Shown: piece by piece, positions 42,818 through 52,200 of the stretch
Layout of the letters: each line of letters begins with the position of its first letter
Position numbering within the stretch: position 1 is the stretch's first letter
Source of the DNA: Caulobacter vibrioides OR37
GTDB taxonomy: Bacteria; Pseudomonadota; Alphaproteobacteria; Caulobacterales; Caulobacteraceae
NCBI RefSeq assembly: GCF_000372645.1
Contig: NZ_APMP01000015.1
Coordinates: 23,945 to 87,944 of the forward strand
Length of the DNA: 64,000 nt
Direction of reading: 5' to 3'
The notes under the pieces: model-generated
The model's database searches: none
What the model saw: only the letters and a program-made list of their open reading frames with translations
Told to the model about the DNA's origin: nothing
Program-made: the position numbers and the translations under genes

Positions 42818-44182
42818 ATGACCGAAGAAGCGGCGGCCGACGGCGACACGCCGTGGGTGATCCCCTCGGAGATCCGGTTCGACACCCTGCTGGGCAAGGA
42901 CCTGGAGGAATGCGTCTACTGGCTGCTCGACGCCATGGGGGCGCAGGACCTGGAATGGCGGGTCGGCGGCACGGGCGGCGGGGCCGCTGATGGCGGCCGC
43001 GACCTGGCCGCCGCCTTCTATGCGCTCACCCCGGCTGGCGACATGGACCGCAAGCGATGGTGGTTCGAATGCAAGGGCCGCTCCAAGACGCTGGAGGCCG
43101 ACCAGGTCAAGGCGGCGGTCAACAACGCGCTGGGCGAGCCTGGCCTCGACTACATCGTCATCGTCACCAACACGACCTTCACCAACCCCACCCGTGATTG
43201 GGTGGTGCGCTGGCAGCAGGCGCACCCCACGCCGGTCGTGCAGCTGTGGGACGGCGTGACGCTGGAGCGGATGCTGTCGCGCCAGCCGCAGGTCGTCATG
43301 CGCTTGTTCGCCCAGGCGCTGAGCTTGGAGGGCCGGGTCAAAGCGGCCAAGGATCGGTTCTGGGGCCGGCTCGAATTCGTCGCCCCCAAGCTGCTGGCCG
43401 AGTTCTGGGCCGCCCGGCGCGAAGTCGACCTGGACGGCATGACGCTTTTTGCGCTGATCGCCACCGAGTTCGCGGCCGGCTCGATCGCGCAGCGGCCCTG
43501 GGCCGCCGACCTCGACAAGGCCAAGCTGGCCGAGACCCTCCAATACGCCATCGCCAACATCTTCTATCTGATCCAACGCGCCGAAGACGCCGGTCAAAGA
43601 TCCGAGCCGCTGCTGCGCGCCCAGGCCTATGTCGTGCTGGTCGCCCTGCAGGCCTTCGGCCCGACCGCCGTCACGGAGCTGCTGCGGGTGCTGATGGCGG
43701 GCGATCCCGACAATCCCTACCCCGATGTCGTCCAGAGCATGCTTCTGATGCCGATCATCGACCAGCTGCTGGGCGAACTGCAGGAGGTCTGTTCGTCCGA
43801 CTGTCAGCGGTTCACGACGACCTTGCACGCCCTGCGTACCGAAGACGGCGACGAGGTCGAAGACTACTGGTGGCGGCTGGACCAAAGGGGCTTGCCGCGT
43901 CTTGAGGACCCGACCGCCCACCTTCGCCTGGAGCGCACAGGGGCGCCCTGCAAGGTCGGCTTCGCGCTGAACGACGAGGTCACTTGTCCGCTGTTCGACG
44001 CCGAACCGACCCTGGAAAACCTGGAAGCCATGCTGACGGTGTTCGCCAAGGTCTCGGCGTTCCGGAAGATCGACGCCCAAGGCCGCCATGCCGAACGCGT
44101 GGCTCGGATCGCCGAGTTCAACGCCAGCCCGCTGCGCCGGCCGCCCACTCCCACGCCGGCTGAGGGCGGCGAAACGGCCTAA
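42818..44182 (+). CDS. Mrr-like restriction endonuclease-fold protein
   Basis: 454 residues. The N-terminal domain has ADGGRDLAAAFYA (Asp), then RWWFECKGRSKTLEADQVKAAVNNAL (Glu-x-Lys), the Mrr/type IV restriction PD-(D/E)XK pattern around residues 55-100, followed by DYIVIVTNTTFTNPTRDWV. The rest (about 150-454) is a large helical domain of unknown function. It is likely a defence nuclease with a sensor domain; no methyltransferase partner is nearby. Confidence 0.75.
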   Translation: MTEEAAADGDTPWVIPSEIRFDTLLGKDLEECVYWLLDAMGAQDLEWRVGGTGGGAADGGRDLAAAFYALTPAGDMDRKRWWFECKGRSKTLEADQVKAAVNNALGEPGLDYIVIVTNTTFTNPTRDWVVRWQQAHPTPVVQLWDGVTLERMLSRQPQVVMRLFAQALSLEGRVKAAKDRFWGRLEFVAPKLLAEFWAARREVDLDGMTLFALIATEFAAGSIAQRPWAADLDKAKLAETLQYAIANIFYLIQRAEDAGQRSEPLLRAQAYVVLVALQAFGPTAVTELLRVLMAGDPDNPYPDVVQSMLLMPIIDQLLGELQEVCSSDCQRFTTTLHALRTEDGDEVEDYWWRLDQRGLPRLEDPTAHLRLERTGAPCKVGFALNDEVTCPLFDAEPTLENLEAMLTVFAKVSAFRKIDAQGRHAERVARIAEFNASPLRRPPTPTPAEGGETA

Positions 44183-44210
44183 GACCACCTCGCCACGGCC
44201 CCGGCCGGGC

Positions 44211-44417
44211 TTAGTTCATGACCTTCTTGCGGATGTGCTGGGCCGCGCGCCGCATGGATTCCGCCTCGCGGGGCTTGCCCACGTGATCCAGCGTGACGGC
44301 CGCCATTTCGGCGCGAGCCACGACCTCGGCGAGGCTGGCGCCGGGAAAGGCCTCGATCAGGTGGCGCGAGGCCGTCTCCCAGTCGACGTCATCCAACGAT
44401 TTGGGCGGTTTGGCCAT
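44211..44417 (-). CDS. Small hypothetical protein at the end of the trb operon
   Basis: 68 residues from the ATG at 44417. Helical: SLDDVDWETASRHLIEAFPGASLAEVVARAE and C-terminal RRAAQHIRKKVMN. It lies 60 nt past the DUF2274 gene on the same strand and is probably the last gene of the transfer operon. Unknown function. Confidence 0.6.
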   Translation of the reverse strand: MAKPPKSLDDVDWETASRHLIEAFPGASLAEVVARAEMAAVTLDHVGKPREAESMRRAAQHIRKKVMN

Positions 44418-44477
44418 GTCCAAGGCTAACGTCGAGGGACCGCGCCCGTCAAAGCACAGTCGCCTTGATGCCCCGGC

Positions 44478-44702
44478 CTACTCGGCGCGCCCCCGCCGCC
44501 CGCGCACGAAGGCGCGGTCGGTGGCCATGAACTGGTCGAGCATTGGCACGATCAGGCGAACCGGCTCGGCCGCCTTGCCGCCGGTCTGGGTCGCGTGGGC
44601 CTGGGCGTAGGCGACGAGGTTGCGGTGGGTGGCGGCCGGAACGTCCACCGTCATCTTGACCGGGGTCTCGTCCTCCAGCGGACGCAGTTTCAGCTTATTC
44701 AT
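44478..44702 (-). CDS. DUF2274 protein
   Basis: 74 residues with the DUF2274 pattern: MNKLKLRPLEDETPVKMTVDVPAA..LVAYAQAHA and VRLIVPMLDQFMATDRAF. This gene regularly follows trbI in alphaproteobacterial trb-type ICEs. Its start overlaps the trbI stop by 4 nt. Function unknown; possibly a small DNA-binding regulator. Confidence 0.85.
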   Translation of the reverse strand: MNKLKLRPLEDETPVKMTVDVPAATHRNLVAYAQAHATQTGGKAAEPVRLIVPMLDQFMATDRAFVRGRRGRAE

Positions 44703-45847
44703 GGACGGGCTCCCACGCGGTAGGGCTCAAGGACGAGGTCCTTGCTGAGTAGGACGCGCAGCGGCGCCCCGGGGCGGATGGTCAGGGTCGGCGCGCGGTC
44801 GAGACTGCGGCCCACGACTTGGCGCCCGACATCGCTGACGGCGTCGGCGCCGCCACGTCGAATGGCTCGGACCAGGCTGGACTCGTCGCTCGACGAGCCG
44901 GTCTCGGCCCCGATCGCCAGCACGGTCGAAAGGCCCGCCGCCGCCAGGATCCGGCCGCTGTGGCGATCGACGCCATCCTGCAGGCCGGCCATGCCTTGCA
45001 CGTCGGCGGCCGGGAGCTTGTCGAGCACGATGGAGCGGCCTGATGGCAGGATCAGCCGGGTCCAGGCCACCCGCAGGCGGCTCTGTCCGACCCGGATCTC
45101 CGCCTCATACTCCCCGACCAGCCGCGCGCCCGCCGGGATCAGCAGGAAGCCACCGCCGAGGCTGTCGTAGACGTCCTGGGTGACCTGGGCGATGGCCAGA
45201 CCCGGCGCGTCCGACCGCAGGCCGGTGACCAGGGCGGCGGGGATCACCGCGCCGGCCTGCAGCACATAGGGCGAGGCCGGCGCCTGAAGACGCTCCACGC
45301 TCGTCGTCCTGGCGTCTGGCCCGGCGACCTCGGGCTTTACGGCCGGCGAGGCCTGGCCGCCGCGATCAGCCCGCCCCGCCGCGAAGAGGCCACTCTGTTG
45401 GGCCGCGCGCCGCACCACCGCGCGCGCCTCGCGGTCCGGATCGACCGGAGCCCGCGGCGGGGCGGGCGACGAAACCGACGCCTCCGAGGGCGACGCCAGC
45501 GGCGCATCCGACATCGCGCCCGCGCGCTGCGCCGCCAGGATGGGCCGCCCCAGGTCACCGGGCAGTGGCGGCCCCAGCGCCGGCACGCCGGCGGGGCCGG
45601 CATAGCCTCGCGGCAGGGCCGTGACCCGTTCCGACGGCGTCGCCACCGGCGGCGGTTCGGCCCGCGGCGGGGCGGCCCGGCGATGCTCCAGCATCGACCA
45701 GCTGACGGCGCCGAACAGGATGATGGCGATGGCGGTGCTGCCGATGATCAGGGCGCGGCGCGACAGACGGGCCACGGGCGCGGGCGATCCACGCAGCCGC
45801 AGGGTCTTGGCGATGGCCTCTTCGGCCTGGGTGCGCTCGTCGCTCAT
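44699..45847 (-). CDS. trbI: Conjugal transfer protein TrbI (VirB10-like)
   Basis: 382 residues. A cytoplasmic start, one inner-membrane helix (ALIIGSTAIAIILFGAVSW, about residues 30-48), a long Pro/Ala-rich periplasmic linker, and a C-terminal VirB10 domain (VLQAGAVIPAALVTGLRSDAPGLAIAQVTQDVYDS; FLLIPAGARLVGEYEAEI). It spans the envelope and gates the secretion channel. Overlaps trbG by 4 nt upstream and DUF2274 downstream. Confidence 0.95.
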   Translation of the reverse strand: MSDERTQAEEAIAKTLRLRGSPAPVARLSRRALIIGSTAIAIILFGAVSWSMLEHRRAAPPRAEPPPVATPSERVTALPRGYAGPAGVPALGPPLPGDLGRPILAAQRAGAMSDAPLASPSEASVSSPAPPRAPVDPDREARAVVRRAAQQSGLFAAGRADRGGQASPAVKPEVAGPDARTTSVERLQAPASPYVLQAGAVIPAALVTGLRSDAPGLAIAQVTQDVYDSLGGGFLLIPAGARLVGEYEAEIRVGQSRLRVAWTRLILPSGRSIVLDKLPAADVQGMAGLQDGVDRHSGRILAAAGLSTVLAIGAETGSSSDESSLVRAIRRGGADAVSDVGRQVVGRSLDRAPTLTIRPGAPLRVLLSKDLVLEPYRVGARP

Positions 45848-46623
45848 CGGACCGCCTCCACACTGGCGGCCTGGCGGATCAGGCGCACGCGCTGGGCCTG
45901 GCGCTTGATCCCGAAACGCAGCTCAGCCCGATCGAACAGCCGCTCGACGACGATCCGCCGCCCCTCGATGTGGTAGTTGATGATCTCGCTGGTCTTGCCG
46001 TCGACGCCCAGGCGATAGAGGGGCGGCAGGTCGTCCAGGACGACGCCCGGCCCGAACTCGACATAGGCGCGGTGACCATCGTCGAAGACCGCCAGCGGCC
46101 GCCAGAGCGGATGGTCGCCCTCGATGCGGTAGCCGCGATTGACCCGCGACAGATCAAGCTCGGCCGCCACGGGCGGCGCCTCGACCAGCACCGGCGGGCT
46201 GACCGGATAGACCCAGGAGACCTGGGCCTGCCAGGTCCGGGATGAGGCGCGAAGTTCCAGATAGTAGGTGCGCCGGTCGGTGTTGATCAGAAGGTTGGTC
46301 GACAGGTCCGGCTCGGTCGGCTTGACCAGGACATGGACGCGGCGCTGCGCCCCGGTCCCGCTCGTCGTGTCGCCGATCGTCCAGCGGGCGGTGTCCCCCG
46401 CCGCGATCGCGCCCGTTTCGACCAGCGCCTCTCCCGGTTCCAGGACGATGTCGGTGATCCGGCCTGGCATGGCGATCACCGGATAGACGCCGGTGTCCGA
46501 CCAGGGGAAGGGCTGCATGCCGGCTGGGGTGGCCAGCGCCGGATCCACAGTTCTCGGTCCCGCCCAGACGGTCGAGGACAGCAGGGCGCAGGCAAGGCCC
46601 GCCGAAAAAATCAGACGGGTCAT
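45844..46623 (-). CDS. trbG: Conjugal transfer protein TrbG (VirB9-like)
   Basis: 259 residues from the ATG at 46623; a longer in-frame ORF runs upstream across trbF and is spurious. Signal peptide MTRLIFSAGLACALLSSTVWA-GP. VirB9 features: YPVIAMPGRITDIVLEPGE, and C-terminal RVYIEF-like AYVEFGPGVVLDDLPPLYRL and YHIEGRRIVVERLFDRAELRFG. Outer-membrane core complex subunit. Overlaps trbF and trbI by 4 nt each. Confidence 0.95.
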   Translation of the reverse strand: MTRLIFSAGLACALLSSTVWAGPRTVDPALATPAGMQPFPWSDTGVYPVIAMPGRITDIVLEPGEALVETGAIAAGDTARWTIGDTTSGTGAQRRVHVLVKPTEPDLSTNLLINTDRRTYYLELRASSRTWQAQVSWVYPVSPPVLVEAPPVAAELDLSRVNRGYRIEGDHPLWRPLAVFDDGHRAYVEFGPGVVLDDLPPLYRLGVDGKTSEIINYHIEGRRIVVERLFDRAELRFGIKRQAQRVRLIRQAASVEAVR

Positions 46624-47306
46624 GCGCCGAACTCCTTGGACCAGGACAGGGCCGTGACGAACACGCCCAGCGGGTTGCTGCGCAGGCCCTCGGCGGTGCG
46701 CGGCGGCCGCAGGGTGACGGTCAGGATCGCCGTCCAGCGTTCGGTGGCGACCAGCTGGCCATCGGCGAAGCGTTGCTCGGTCCAGGCCAGGCGAAAGCTG
46801 TCGGGCGAGGCGCGCACCACGCTGGTCACCGCCACCGTCACCTGGGTCTTGCCGACCTGGCTGAAGGGATCGGCCCGCCGGGCATGGTCGGAGAGCGCGG
46901 CCGCGCCGTCCGTCGAGGTGAAGTCGTAGGCCCGCAGCCAGGCCTGGCGCATCAACACCGGATCGGTGGAGATGGTGCGCACGTCGGTGATGAACCGCGC
47001 CAGGGTCCAGGCGATCATGGCGTCGGTCGGCCGCGCGCCCTGGATCGCGGGGGCGACGACCCGGGGCTCGCCCAGATGATCGACCTGGACCACCCAGGGG
47101 GTGACCCCGCCCCGCAGGGACAAGGTCACCAGCCCAGCGGTGAGCCCGCCACTCAGCGTCAGCAGACCCAACGCCATCAGGCGCCAGTTGAAGGCCTGGA
47201 CGCGGGCGGCGCCCAGCAGGTCGTCCCAGGCCTGGCCGTGGCGCTGGTACGGGGTTTCGGGCGCGGGCGTCTCGCCATAGCGCGCGGGTCCCTTGAGCAG
47301 GGTCAT
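46620..47306 (-). CDS. trbF: Conjugal transfer protein TrbF (VirB8-like)
   Basis: 228 residues. One membrane helix (NWRLMALGLLTLSGGLTAGLVTLSL, about residues 40-64) and a periplasmic VirB8-type domain (YDFTSTDGAAALSDHARRADPF; WTEQRFADGQLVATERWTAILTV). Assembly factor of the type IV secretion channel. Four-nt overlaps on both sides show translational coupling. Confidence 0.95.
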   Translation of the reverse strand: MTLLKGPARYGETPAPETPYQRHGQAWDDLLGAARVQAFNWRLMALGLLTLSGGLTAGLVTLSLRGGVTPWVVQVDHLGEPRVVAPAIQGARPTDAMIAWTLARFITDVRTISTDPVLMRQAWLRAYDFTSTDGAAALSDHARRADPFSQVGKTQVTVAVTSVVRASPDSFRLAWTEQRFADGQLVATERWTAILTVTLRPPRTAEGLRSNPLGVFVTALSWSKEFGA

Positions 47307-48565
47307 GATCTGTCCTCCGAAAGGCTGGGCGCCGCGCCGGCGCTGTGGTCGTCACCGCTGCCAGCGGCGTGGACGGCCATGGCCGCGCCATGGGTCATGG
47401 TCTGGCGACGTTCGAGATCGCGGGCCCAGGCGGGCTGGTCGGTCGCATCGCCAGGCGTGTTCGGGCCGCTGGGCGCGCTCGAACCGCCCTGCCCGCTAGG
47501 TCCGCCGGATGGAGGCGGCGGTGGTGGCGAGGAGGCTCCGCCCGAACTGGCCGCCCCACCGCCCCCTTGCGGCGGGTTCGGCGGCGAACCACCGGCCGGG
47601 GCCGCCCCGCCAGCCGGCGGGGCGCGTCCCCCACCCGCGGCGGCGGCGGCCGCGCCGGCGCCGGAGCTGCCGACGCCCGTGGCGACCATTTGGGCGGCGG
47701 CCGCGCCGGCCATCGCCATGCCACCGACGACCAGCCCCGTGCCGACGGCCGCACCGGCGCCCAGCTGCGGCGCGCCCGACACCAGGCCCGAGGCTACGCC
47801 AGGTCCGAAGATCGACAGGCCCAGGAGCGTCAGGGCCGCCAGGGCCATGGCCAGGACCTCTTCCAAGGTCGGCTGGCCGGCGGCGGCGCTGGTGAATTCG
47901 GAAAACAGCGAGGAGCCGATGCCGACGACGATGGCCAGCACCATGACCTTCACGCCGCTGGCGACGACGTTGCCCAGGACCTTCTCAGCCAGGAAGGCGG
48001 TACGTCCGAAGAGGCCGAAGGGCACGAGGACGAAGCCGGCCAGGGTGACCAGCTTGAACTCGATCAGCACCACGAAGACCTGAACGGCGATGATGAAGAA
48101 GGCGACGATGACGAAGAGCGCCACCAGGAGCAGGACGACGATCTGGACGATGTTCTCGAAGAAGCCCGGGAAGCCGCCCAGCTCGGCGGCCGCCTCCAGG
48201 AGCGGCTTGCAGGACGAGACGCCGAGCGCCGCCAGCTTGCCGGGTCGCAGGAAGTCCTCGGCCGATATCCCGGCGCCCGAGGCCTTCAGCCCCAGTCCGG
48301 AGAAGCTCTTCAGGACGATCAGGCTGAGGGTCTGGAAGTTGCCGATCAGGAAGGCGAAGAACCCGACATACAGGGTCTTCTTGATCAGCCGGGCCAGGAC
48401 GTCCTCGTTCGAGGCCCAGGCCCAGAAGAGCGCCGCCAGGGTGACGTCGATGGCCACCAGGGTGGTGGAGAGGAACGCCACCTCCCCGCCCAGCAAGCCG
48501 AACCCGCTGTCGAGGTACCGGTTGAAGGTGTCGAAGAAGCGATCGATGACGCCGACGTCGCTCAT
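47303..48565 (-). CDS. trbL: Conjugal transfer protein TrbL (VirB6-like)
   Basis: 420 residues from the ATG at 48565 (MSDVGVIDRFFDTFNRYLDSGFGLL). Five or more inner-membrane helices between about residues 35 and 260, then a Gly/Ala/Pro-rich disordered C-terminal region (PPAGGAAPAGGSPPNPPQGGG). Polytopic platform component of the channel. Start overlaps the TrbK-like stop by 4 nt. Confidence 0.93.
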   Translation of the reverse strand: MSDVGVIDRFFDTFNRYLDSGFGLLGGEVAFLSTTLVAIDVTLAALFWAWASNEDVLARLIKKTLYVGFFAFLIGNFQTLSLIVLKSFSGLGLKASGAGISAEDFLRPGKLAALGVSSCKPLLEAAAELGGFPGFFENIVQIVVLLLVALFVIVAFFIIAVQVFVVLIEFKLVTLAGFVLVPFGLFGRTAFLAEKVLGNVVASGVKVMVLAIVVGIGSSLFSEFTSAAAGQPTLEEVLAMALAALTLLGLSIFGPGVASGLVSGAPQLGAGAAVGTGLVVGGMAMAGAAAAQMVATGVGSSGAGAAAAAAGGGRAPPAGGAAPAGGSPPNPPQGGGGAASSGGASSPPPPPPSGGPSGQGGSSAPSGPNTPGDATDQPAWARDLERRQTMTHGAAMAVHAAGSGDDHSAGAAPSLSEDRS

Positions 48566-48777
48566 GACGCGGCCCCGCCGAAGAACCGCGCCCAGGCCGC
48601 GCGGCATTGCGCGTCCGCAGCGCCCGCCTCGCCGAGCGCCTGGCAGCGCGCCAGGTCCGGATCGCGCGAGGCGGCGGCCGGCGCCTTTGTCGATGATGGC
48701 TGGGACGCCCCGCCCGCCAAGACAGCGGCGCCCAGCAGAATGATCAGTACGGTCCCCCAGACGAGGGATCGGGTCAT
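48562..48777 (-). CDS. trbK: TrbK-like putative entry-exclusion protein
   Basis: 71 residues: hydrophobic N-terminal signal or anchor (MTRSLVWGTVLIILLGAAVLAGG), linker, and the TrbK-alt type ending RCQALGEAGAADAQCRAAWARFFGG with two cysteines. The position between trbJ and trbL is the usual one. TrbK limits repeated transfer into cells already carrying the element. Overlaps both neighbours by 4 nt. Confidence 0.82.
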   Translation of the reverse strand: MTRSLVWGTVLIILLGAAVLAGGASQPSSTKAPAAASRDPDLARCQALGEAGAADAQCRAAWARFFGGAAS

Positions 48778-49490
48778 GGCGTGCCAGCGCTCCCCATGAA
48801 CTTGGAAAAGCGGGCCTTGGCGTCGGCGCGGGCGGCGGCGCGATCGGCGGCTTCGAGCGCCTGCGCCCTGCCCTGGGCGGCGCTGAGCGCGAGCAGATCC
48901 GACAGCTGCTGGGCCTGGAGGGCGAGAAGCTGATTGCCGGCCTGGGCCGCCTGGAGGCCGCCTTCCGCGCCCTGGCTTTGGGTCACCAGATTGGCCAGCT
49001 GGTCGCGGCTGGCGCCCATGCCGCCGACGACCCCGGCCTGCACCTTGAGCGCATCCTGGAAGCCGGCCACGGCCGCGCCCCATCGGGCGTCAGCCCTCTG
49101 GGTCAGGACCGCATCGCTGGCCGAGAGGTCCACCGCGCCGTACTGGGTGCGGAAGGCCTCTCGGATCTGGCTGACGTCGAAGGCCAGGCCTTGCGCCTCG
49201 GCCAGCAGGTCACGCGTGCGATCGACCTGGGCCTGGAGCGCGGCCAGCGACGAATACGGCAGGCTGGCCAGGCTCTTGGCCTGGCCGATCAGCATCTGCG
49301 CCTCGTTTTGCAGCGAGCTGATCTGGTTGTTGATGGTCTGCAGGGCGCGGGCGGCCTGCAGGACGTTCTGGGCGTAGTTGGTCGGATCGAAGACCGTGAA
49401 TTGGGCGAAGGCCACGGAAGGGATGGCCGGCGCGGCGGCGAGCAGGCTCGCGGCCACGGCCACCGCCAGACGGCGGCGCGTGAGGGTCAT
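48774..49490 (-). CDS. trbJ: Conjugal transfer protein TrbJ (VirB5-like)
   Basis: 238 residues with a signal peptide (MTLTRRRLAVAVAASLLAAAPAIPSVAFA-QF), then FTVFDPTNYAQNVLQAARALQTINNQISSLQNEAQ and long helices rich in Gln and Ala, ending RADAKARFSKFMG. Pilus-tip or minor pilin component. Overlaps trbE and trbK by 4 nt. Confidence 0.95.
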   Translation of the reverse strand: MTLTRRRLAVAVAASLLAAAPAIPSVAFAQFTVFDPTNYAQNVLQAARALQTINNQISSLQNEAQMLIGQAKSLASLPYSSLAALQAQVDRTRDLLAEAQGLAFDVSQIREAFRTQYGAVDLSASDAVLTQRADARWGAAVAGFQDALKVQAGVVGGMGASRDQLANLVTQSQGAEGGLQAAQAGNQLLALQAQQLSDLLALSAAQGRAQALEAADRAAARADAKARFSKFMGSAGTP

Positions 49491-51931
49491 GACGAAGTCT
49501 CCGGGGAGATCGGCGCCGGAGCGGCCGATCCGCCCGGCAGGAGGTCGGCGGCCCAGCTGAGGCGCTTGGCGCGCAGCCAGGCGGCGGCGAAGCCACGCTT
49601 GCCGTGGCTCTTCAGGATCTTGCCGATCAGGGCCTGATCGGCCTTCGACGAGGCCGCGCAGAAGGCCAGCGCGACGGGCCCCAGGCCCAGGTCGAAGAGG
49701 CGGTCGCCGACCCGCGATTGCAGGTAGTAGTCGCGGGCCGGCGTGGCGCGGGCGAGGATCTCGATCTGGCGGCTGTTGAGCCCGAACCGCCCATAGGCCT
49801 CGGCGCCCTGCGGCTCCAAGGCACGCGGGTTGGGCAGGAAGATCCGGGTCGGGCAGCTTTCGATGATCGCCGCGGCGATGGGGCTGCTGGTGACGTCAGC
49901 CAGGGACTGGGTGGCGAAGACGACCGAGGCGTTCTTCTTGCGCAGGGTCTTCAGCCACTCGCGCAGCTGGGCCCCGAAGGCGGGGTCGTCGAGCGCCAGC
50001 CAGCCCTCGTCGATCAGGATCAGGGTCGGCCGGCCGTCGAGGCGCCGGCCGATGCGGTGGAAGAGATAGGCCAGCACCGCCGGCGCCGCCCCGGCCCGGG
50101 CCAGGCCCTCGGTCTCGAAGACCTGGACGTCGGCCTCGCCCAGATGCTCGCCGACGCCGTCCAGCAGGCGCCCGTGCGGTCCGCCTAGGACGAACGGCGC
50201 CAAGGCCGCCTTCAGCGGCGGACTGGTCAGCAGCGCGACGAGGCCCGTCAGGGTGCGCTCGGACGCCGGGGCTCCGGCCAGACTGCCCAGCGCCGCCCAG
50301 AGGTGCTCGCGCACGGTCGGGGTGATCGTCACGCCTTCGCGCGCCAGGATCGCCGCCAGCCACGCGGCCGCCCAGGTTCGTTCCTCGGGCTGGTCGATCA
50401 TGGACAGCGGCTGCAGGACCGGCGCCTTGCCGCTCTCGCCCGAGAGGTCGTGGAAATCCCCGCCCATCCCCAGGGCCGCCGCCCGGATAGAGGCGCCGAA
50501 GTCGAAGGCGAAGACCTGCGCGCCGGCATAGCGGCGGAACGACAGGGCCAGCATCGCCAGGAGGACGCTCTTGCCCGACCCGGTCGGCCCGACGACCAGG
50601 GTGTGGCCGACATCGTCGACATGGAGGCTCAGCCGGAACGGGGTCGAGCCGGCGGTGCGGGCGAAGAGCAGCGGCGGACCGTCCAGGTGCCGGTTGCGGT
50701 GCGGCCCGGCCCAGACCGCCGACATCGGCGCCAGGTGGGCCAGGTTCAGGGTCGAGAGCGGCGGCTGGCGAACATTGGCGTAGACGTGGCCGGGGATGGT
50801 CCCGAGCCAGGCTTCGACCGCATTGACGCTTTCACGGATGACGGTGAGTTCGCGGCCCTGGATGACCTTCTCGACCAGGGCGAGCTTGGCGTCGGCCCGC
50901 GCCGGGTCGTCATCCCAGACCACCACGCTGGCGGTGACATAGGCATAGGCCACCGCGTCGCCGCCGAGATCCTGCAGGGCTTGGTCAGCCTCGGCGGCCT
51001 TGTTGGCCGCGTCGTTGTCGACCAGGGCCGAGGGCTCCTGGGTCAGGGCCTCGCGCAGCAGCACCAGCACCGACTTGCGCTTGGCGAACCACTGGCGGCG
51101 GATCTTGGTCAGCAGACCGGTGGCGAGCGTCTTGTCCAGGCACAGCGCCCGGGTCGACCAGCGGTAGGGGAAGGCCAGTCGGTTGAGGTCGTCGAGCAGG
51201 CCCGGCATCGTGGCCGGCGGAAACCCGACCAGGGTCAGCACCCGCAGGTGCGCAACACCCAGGCGCGGCTCCAGACCGCCGGCCAGGGGTTCGGTGGCCA
51301 ACAGGCTGTCGAGATGAACCAGCGCCTCGGGCACGGCCACGCGCTGGCGCGCCGTCGACACCGCCCCGTGCAGCATGGAGAGCGTGGCCGCATCGTCGAG
51401 CCAGGCCAGGCTCGGCATCAGGCCGTCGAGCAGCGCCAGGAAGCGATCGGTGCGATCGACGAAGGCGGCCAGCTCGGCGCGCCAGTCGATCTCGACGCCG
51501 CTGCGGCCTTCGATGAACAGGCCCTCGAACCGCCCGCGCCGTTCGATCGGCGGCAGATAGCTCAGGGTGAGGAAGTAGCGGCTTTCGAAGTGGTCGCCGC
51601 TTCCGAGGAAGTCGGCCCGCCGCTCCTCGTCGACCAGGGCCGAGACCTGGTCGGGGAAGGCGCTATCGGGATAGGCCGCTGAGGGGTCGCGGCGCGCCTC
51701 GACGAAGATCGCCCAGCCCGACCCCAGCCGCCGCAGGGCGCCGTTCAGGCGAGCGGCGACGGCGGCGACCTCGGCGTCGGTCGAGCTGTCGAGATCGGGA
51801 CCTCGAAACGCGGCGCTGCGTTGGAAGCCGCCGTCCTTGTTCAGCACCACGCCGGGCGCGACGAGCGCCACCCAGGGCAGGAAGTCGGCCAAGCGCGCGG
51901 GGCGCTTATTGTATTCGCGAAGGTCGAGCAT
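49487..51931 (-). CDS. trbE: Conjugal transfer ATPase TrbE (VirB4-like)
   Basis: 814 residues from the ATG at 51931 (MLDLREYNKRPARLADFLPW); the open frame extends further upstream into trbD but that part is not TrbE. Walker A VVGPTGSGKSVLLAML (about residue 455), Walker B PTLILIDEGWLAL and the downstream RKKNASVVFATQSLADV are present. Cytoplasmic motor that powers pilus assembly and substrate transfer. Starts 2 nt before trbD ends. Confidence 0.96.
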   Translation of the reverse strand: MLDLREYNKRPARLADFLPWVALVAPGVVLNKDGGFQRSAAFRGPDLDSSTDAEVAAVAARLNGALRRLGSGWAIFVEARRDPSAAYPDSAFPDQVSALVDEERRADFLGSGDHFESRYFLTLSYLPPIERRGRFEGLFIEGRSGVEIDWRAELAAFVDRTDRFLALLDGLMPSLAWLDDAATLSMLHGAVSTARQRVAVPEALVHLDSLLATEPLAGGLEPRLGVAHLRVLTLVGFPPATMPGLLDDLNRLAFPYRWSTRALCLDKTLATGLLTKIRRQWFAKRKSVLVLLREALTQEPSALVDNDAANKAAEADQALQDLGGDAVAYAYVTASVVVWDDDPARADAKLALVEKVIQGRELTVIRESVNAVEAWLGTIPGHVYANVRQPPLSTLNLAHLAPMSAVWAGPHRNRHLDGPPLLFARTAGSTPFRLSLHVDDVGHTLVVGPTGSGKSVLLAMLALSFRRYAGAQVFAFDFGASIRAAALGMGGDFHDLSGESGKAPVLQPLSMIDQPEERTWAAAWLAAILAREGVTITPTVREHLWAALGSLAGAPASERTLTGLVALLTSPPLKAALAPFVLGGPHGRLLDGVGEHLGEADVQVFETEGLARAGAAPAVLAYLFHRIGRRLDGRPTLILIDEGWLALDDPAFGAQLREWLKTLRKKNASVVFATQSLADVTSSPIAAAIIESCPTRIFLPNPRALEPQGAEAYGRFGLNSRQIEILARATPARDYYLQSRVGDRLFDLGLGPVALAFCAASSKADQALIGKILKSHGKRGFAAAWLRAKRLSWAADLLPGGSAAPAPISPETSS

Positions 51932-51933
51932 GC

Positions 51934-52200
51934 TCAGACCTCCAGGTGCGCGGGCAGGCGCACGTGGCGGCGGCCGACCTCGAAGATCTGGGGATCGCGG
52001 CGGGCGGCCCAGACCGCGAGACCATGGCCGATCAACCAGACGGCCAGGCCCACCGCCCAGAGGCGCAGGCCCAGCCCCAGGGCCGCGGCCAGGGTGCCGT
52101 TGACCAGGGCGATCGCGCGCGGGGCGCCGGCCAGGAGCATCGGTTCGGTCAGGGCCCGATGGACGGGGGCCGCGAACCCCAGGGCGCGATCGCCGGCCAT
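51934..52200 (-). CDS. trbD: Conjugal transfer protein TrbD (VirB3-like)
   Basis: 88 residues: N-terminal PVHRALTEPMLLAGAPRAIALVNG, two closely spaced hydrophobic helices (GTLAAALGLGLRL, AVGLAVWLIGHGLAVW) and a C-terminal ARRDPQIFEVGRRH typical of VirB3. Inner-membrane partner of TrbE. Confidence 0.94.
   Translation of the reverse strand: MAGDRALGFAAPVHRALTEPMLLAGAPRAIALVNGTLAAALGLGLRLWAVGLAVWLIGHGLAVWAARRDPQIFEVGRRHVRLPAHLEV

Noticed and set aside
46624..47391. Upstream extension of trbG
   Set aside because: Reads through trbF in another frame; the signal peptide of TrbG begins at 46623.
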